The translations under genes and the position numbers were made by a program. The notes beneath the pieces are model-generated. The model ran no database searches and was not told where the DNA came from. It worked only from the letters and a program-made list of their open reading frames with translations. From positions 1 through 13,844 of the forward strand of contig JWZX01001810.1 in the NCBI GenBank assembly GCA_001275005.1: 13,844 nt of DNA, read 5' to 3'. This document shows, one piece after another, positions 13,101 to 13,844 of the stretch. The stretch's first letter is position 1. The number at the start of each line of letters is the position of its first letter. Origin of the DNA: Chrysochromulina tobinii. Its lineage: Eukaryota; Haptophyta; Prymnesiales; Chrysochromulinaceae.

Positions 13101-13844
13101 CGACGCCGGAACCCTCAAGTGCTGGGGTTTGAACATCTACGGCCAGCTCGGCGACGGCACGAATACCAATCGCAACACCCCGACCACAATCAACGTCGGC
13201 GGCGCCGTCGGGCTGCTGGCGCTCGGATACGCCACCACGTGCGCGTACTTGACGGCAAGCGAGCTCCTCAAGTGCTGGGGCTCCAACAGCGACGGCCAGC
13301 TCGGCAACGGCAATACGTTCACTAGCTATAACCCGATTACGATCAACGTCGGCGGCGCCGTCGGGCTGCTGGCGCTCGGAAGCTCACACACGTGCGCGTA
13401 CGTGACGGCAAGCGCGCTCCTCAAGTGCTGGGGCAGCAACTACCAAGGCCAGCTCGGTGACAATACAACGACCAGTCGCGCCACCCCGACCACGATCGAC
13501 GTCGGCGGCGCCGTCGGGTTGCTGGCGCTCGAAGGGAGCACGTGCGCGTACGTGACGGACGGCGCCGGAACCCTCAAGTGCTGGGGCAACAACGGCGACG
13601 GCCAGCTCGGCGACGGTACGACGACCAATCGTATCACCCCCGCCTTGTTCCCAGGGCTAGCCCTTCCACCACCGCCCTCGCCGCCGTCCTCGCCACCACC
13701 GCCCTCGCCGCCGCCCTCGCCACCGACGCCATCCCTACCGCCCTCGCCGCCGCCCTCACCGCCGCCGCCTTCGCCTCCGCCCTCGCCGCCACCGCCCTCA
13801 CCGCCGCCGCCCTCACCGCCGCCCAAACCACCGCCGCCATCACC
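10192..13844 (+). CDS. Large secreted Cys/Pro-rich protein with seven RCC1-type repeats (3' end outside window)
   Basis: One frame is open from the stop at 10090 to the window end: 1217 codons from the first ATG at 10192, still open. A second ATG at 10222 begins a near copy of the first ten codons. Residues ~23-38 (IAPAIFFALMVSATDA) look like a signal peptide cut before QC. Order of parts: a degenerate Cys module (40-64); three ~115-residue Cys-rich repeats (81-403) with ICM..C, DDG.PGSE and C..G..C..C motifs joined by PPPPPH-type linkers; a fourth partial module (426-444); an unrecognised, probably helical stretch (445-547); a six-Cys ShK-like motif (592-637); a Pro-rich linker (638-783); seven RCC1-type repeats (799-1151); and a further Pro-rich tail. 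Such a layout suggests a cell-wall, scale or adhesion protein. RCC1 repeats normally build a seven-bladed propeller, so seven repeats would make a complete one. No intron is needed. Confidence 0.88.
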   Translation, partial: MIQSTKHRPAMIQSTWPRTAPRIAPAIFFALMVSATDAQCTDTCHYASDGLRDDGRPDAVFEFKIDAEDVSSIERVTPGSICMTTLTCFFAFDSDCDDGSPGSELPVCAFGAECVDCGVRTASPPPPPHSPATICMNKCLNAGGSECSDDGGGPGSEYPDYQYGTDCTECSGVRPIRPPPTSSPPMSPPAPSPPPGICMATCSFASDSGSNDGSPGSELPVCAFGAECVDCGVRTASPPPPPHSPATICMNKCLNAGGSECSDDGGGPGSEYPDYQYGTDCANCSGGVRPIRPPPTSSPPMSPPATSPPPGICMATCFFASDSGSNDGSPGSELPMCAFGAECVDCGVRTASPPPPPHSPATICMNECLNAGGSECSDDGGGPGSEFATCAYATDCVGCGPRVSMPSAPPRSAAAHPAPNPPPSMCSNPCSYTSDWMTADDGLCKGARQVFMIALKLLGASVNHWFPYEDTAGDPVEEAAKRVCVPLLWAECFDGALVLLRLASLVWAVSSEQERSGRSKRFATWAGHNRSYRNKCFELALLALLVPRGSASAVAAATTTTTPPDGDGTGAHRAESAAQTPPLRPPPLTQICADDVDSGTFDSSGAPMPCSYFSAHPYGCASYSIARTTCPVACGTCPPPPPDPSDQMVLTGAVTSDHPPHPLPPLPLSRPPLAPSKAPSAASPPRYVSDPGPMMPAATSPPQQPWHPLRPIPPPCPPPPPPSQPIQPPPPPPSPAPLPSPPPRSPPIPSRRAQHDARRSPLPSPSPPPMLQPPSPSMPSPSKELVVRHGRQLTSHSALLALGGYHTCLADDALLKCWGYNGNGQLGDGTTFQRLAPTTINVGGAVGLLALGQSHTCAYVTASALLKCWGHNYYGSLGDNTTTGRLAPTTIDVGGAVGLLALGRAHTCAYVTASALLKCWGSNENGYGSGYGQLGDGTTTNRNTPTTIDVGGAVGLLALGDYHTCAYVTADAGTLKCWGLNIYGQLGDGTNTNRNTPTTINVGGAVGLLALGYATTCAYLTASELLKCWGSNSDGQLGNGNTFTSYNPITINVGGAVGLLALGSSHTCAYVTASALLKCWGSNYQGQLGDNTTTSRATPTTIDVGGAVGLLALEGSTCAYVTDGAGTLKCWGNNGDGQLGDGTTTNRITPALFPGLALPPPPSPPSSPPPPSPPPSPPTPSLPPSPPPSPPPPSPPPSPPPPSPPPPSPPPKPPPPS
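10432..11400 (+). repeat. 345/348-bp tandem coding repeat (Cys-rich modules)
   Basis: Repeats begin at the ATCTGCATG words at 10432, 10780 and 11125 (periods 348 and 345 bp, multiples of three). Copies 1-2 and 2-3 are almost identical in DNA, so the duplication is recent. Each encodes two half-modules separated by a Pro linker. In copies 2 and 3 the first half lacks one Cys that copy 1 keeps (DSDCDDG becomes DSGSNDG). Confidence 0.92.
12586..13650 (+). repeat. Seven RCC1-type coding repeats
   Basis: Each repeat reads LLALG..HTCAYVTASALLKCWG.N..GQLGDGTTT.R.TPTTI(D/N)VGGAVG, period ~150-165 bp. Starts are near 12586, 12733, 12883, 13060, 13210, 13360 and 13519. Every repeat keeps the pair HTC...KCW (the last has STC), which could form a disulphide inside each blade as expected for a secreted propeller. 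Repeat 3 has an 8-residue Gly/Tyr insertion (ENGYGSGYG). Repeat 7 has LALEGST in place of LALGSSHT. Confidence 0.92.

Noticed and set aside
12306-13325. 339-codon ORF and other plus-strand +2/+3 frames over the RCC1 gene (also 10698-11348)
   Set aside because: Out-of-frame readings of the coding repeats; the frame open from 10192 to the window end contains the actual RCC1 and Cys motifs.

Overview
This is nuclear DNA of a GC-rich unicellular eukaryote, most likely a microalga. A haptophyte is my best guess, made on gene content and not proven. Evidence for a eukaryote: multi-exon genes with GT-AG introns, a cGMP-dependent-kinase-type AGC kinase, a PP2A activator (PTPA), a U-box/Sel1 protein, and a secreted Cys/Pro-rich protein of algal type. 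There is no prokaryotic operon layout, CRISPR array or recognisable tRNA/rRNA.

Layout. (1) About 1-3551, plus strand: the 3' part of a PKG-type kinase gene, with at least 12 confident exons (499-3551) that join into a 389-residue open frame running from the end of a cyclic-nucleotide-binding domain through the kinase domain to the C-terminal hydrophobic motif. The 5' end is outside the window. (2) 3911-4690, plus strand: an intronless U-box + Sel1-repeat protein, probably an E3 ubiquitin ligase. (3) 4691-5406: no gene seen; one strong hairpin. (4) 5407-5664: tandem repeats abutting the 3' end of the next gene. (5) 5647-7763, minus strand: a complete six-exon PTPA gene (455 aa) with an Ala/Pro-rich insertion. 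(6) 8103-9665, minus strand: a retroelement-derived ORF resembling the region after the reverse transcriptase of non-LTR elements (zinc-binding motif, then PD...DxK). (7) 9712-9910: three copies of a 66-67 bp repeat. (8) 10192-13844 and beyond, plus strand: one uninterrupted frame of more than 1217 codons encoding a secreted protein with Cys-rich modules, Pro-rich linkers, a ShK-like Cys motif and seven RCC1-type repeats.

The most unusual feature is the intron population of the PKG and PTPA genes. Nearly all of these introns (a) are filled with 10-33 bp tandem repeats carrying CTGAT/TTGAT words, oriented with the host gene, and (b) contain extra copies of the flanking exon ends or, in three introns, of the uninterrupted exon-exon junction. 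Several also end in a shared ~38 bp module (GCATGCAAGTGCTCA...ACGGCG...CCCCACAG) that supplies a possible branch point, pyrimidine tract and acceptor. Together this looks like a locus caught in the act of gaining introns: tandem duplication across AG|GT sites, minisatellite growth, and spread of a 3'-splice-site module. Functionally the kinase, the phosphatase activator and the U-box ligase are all signalling/proteostasis genes, but nothing in the sequence shows that they act together.
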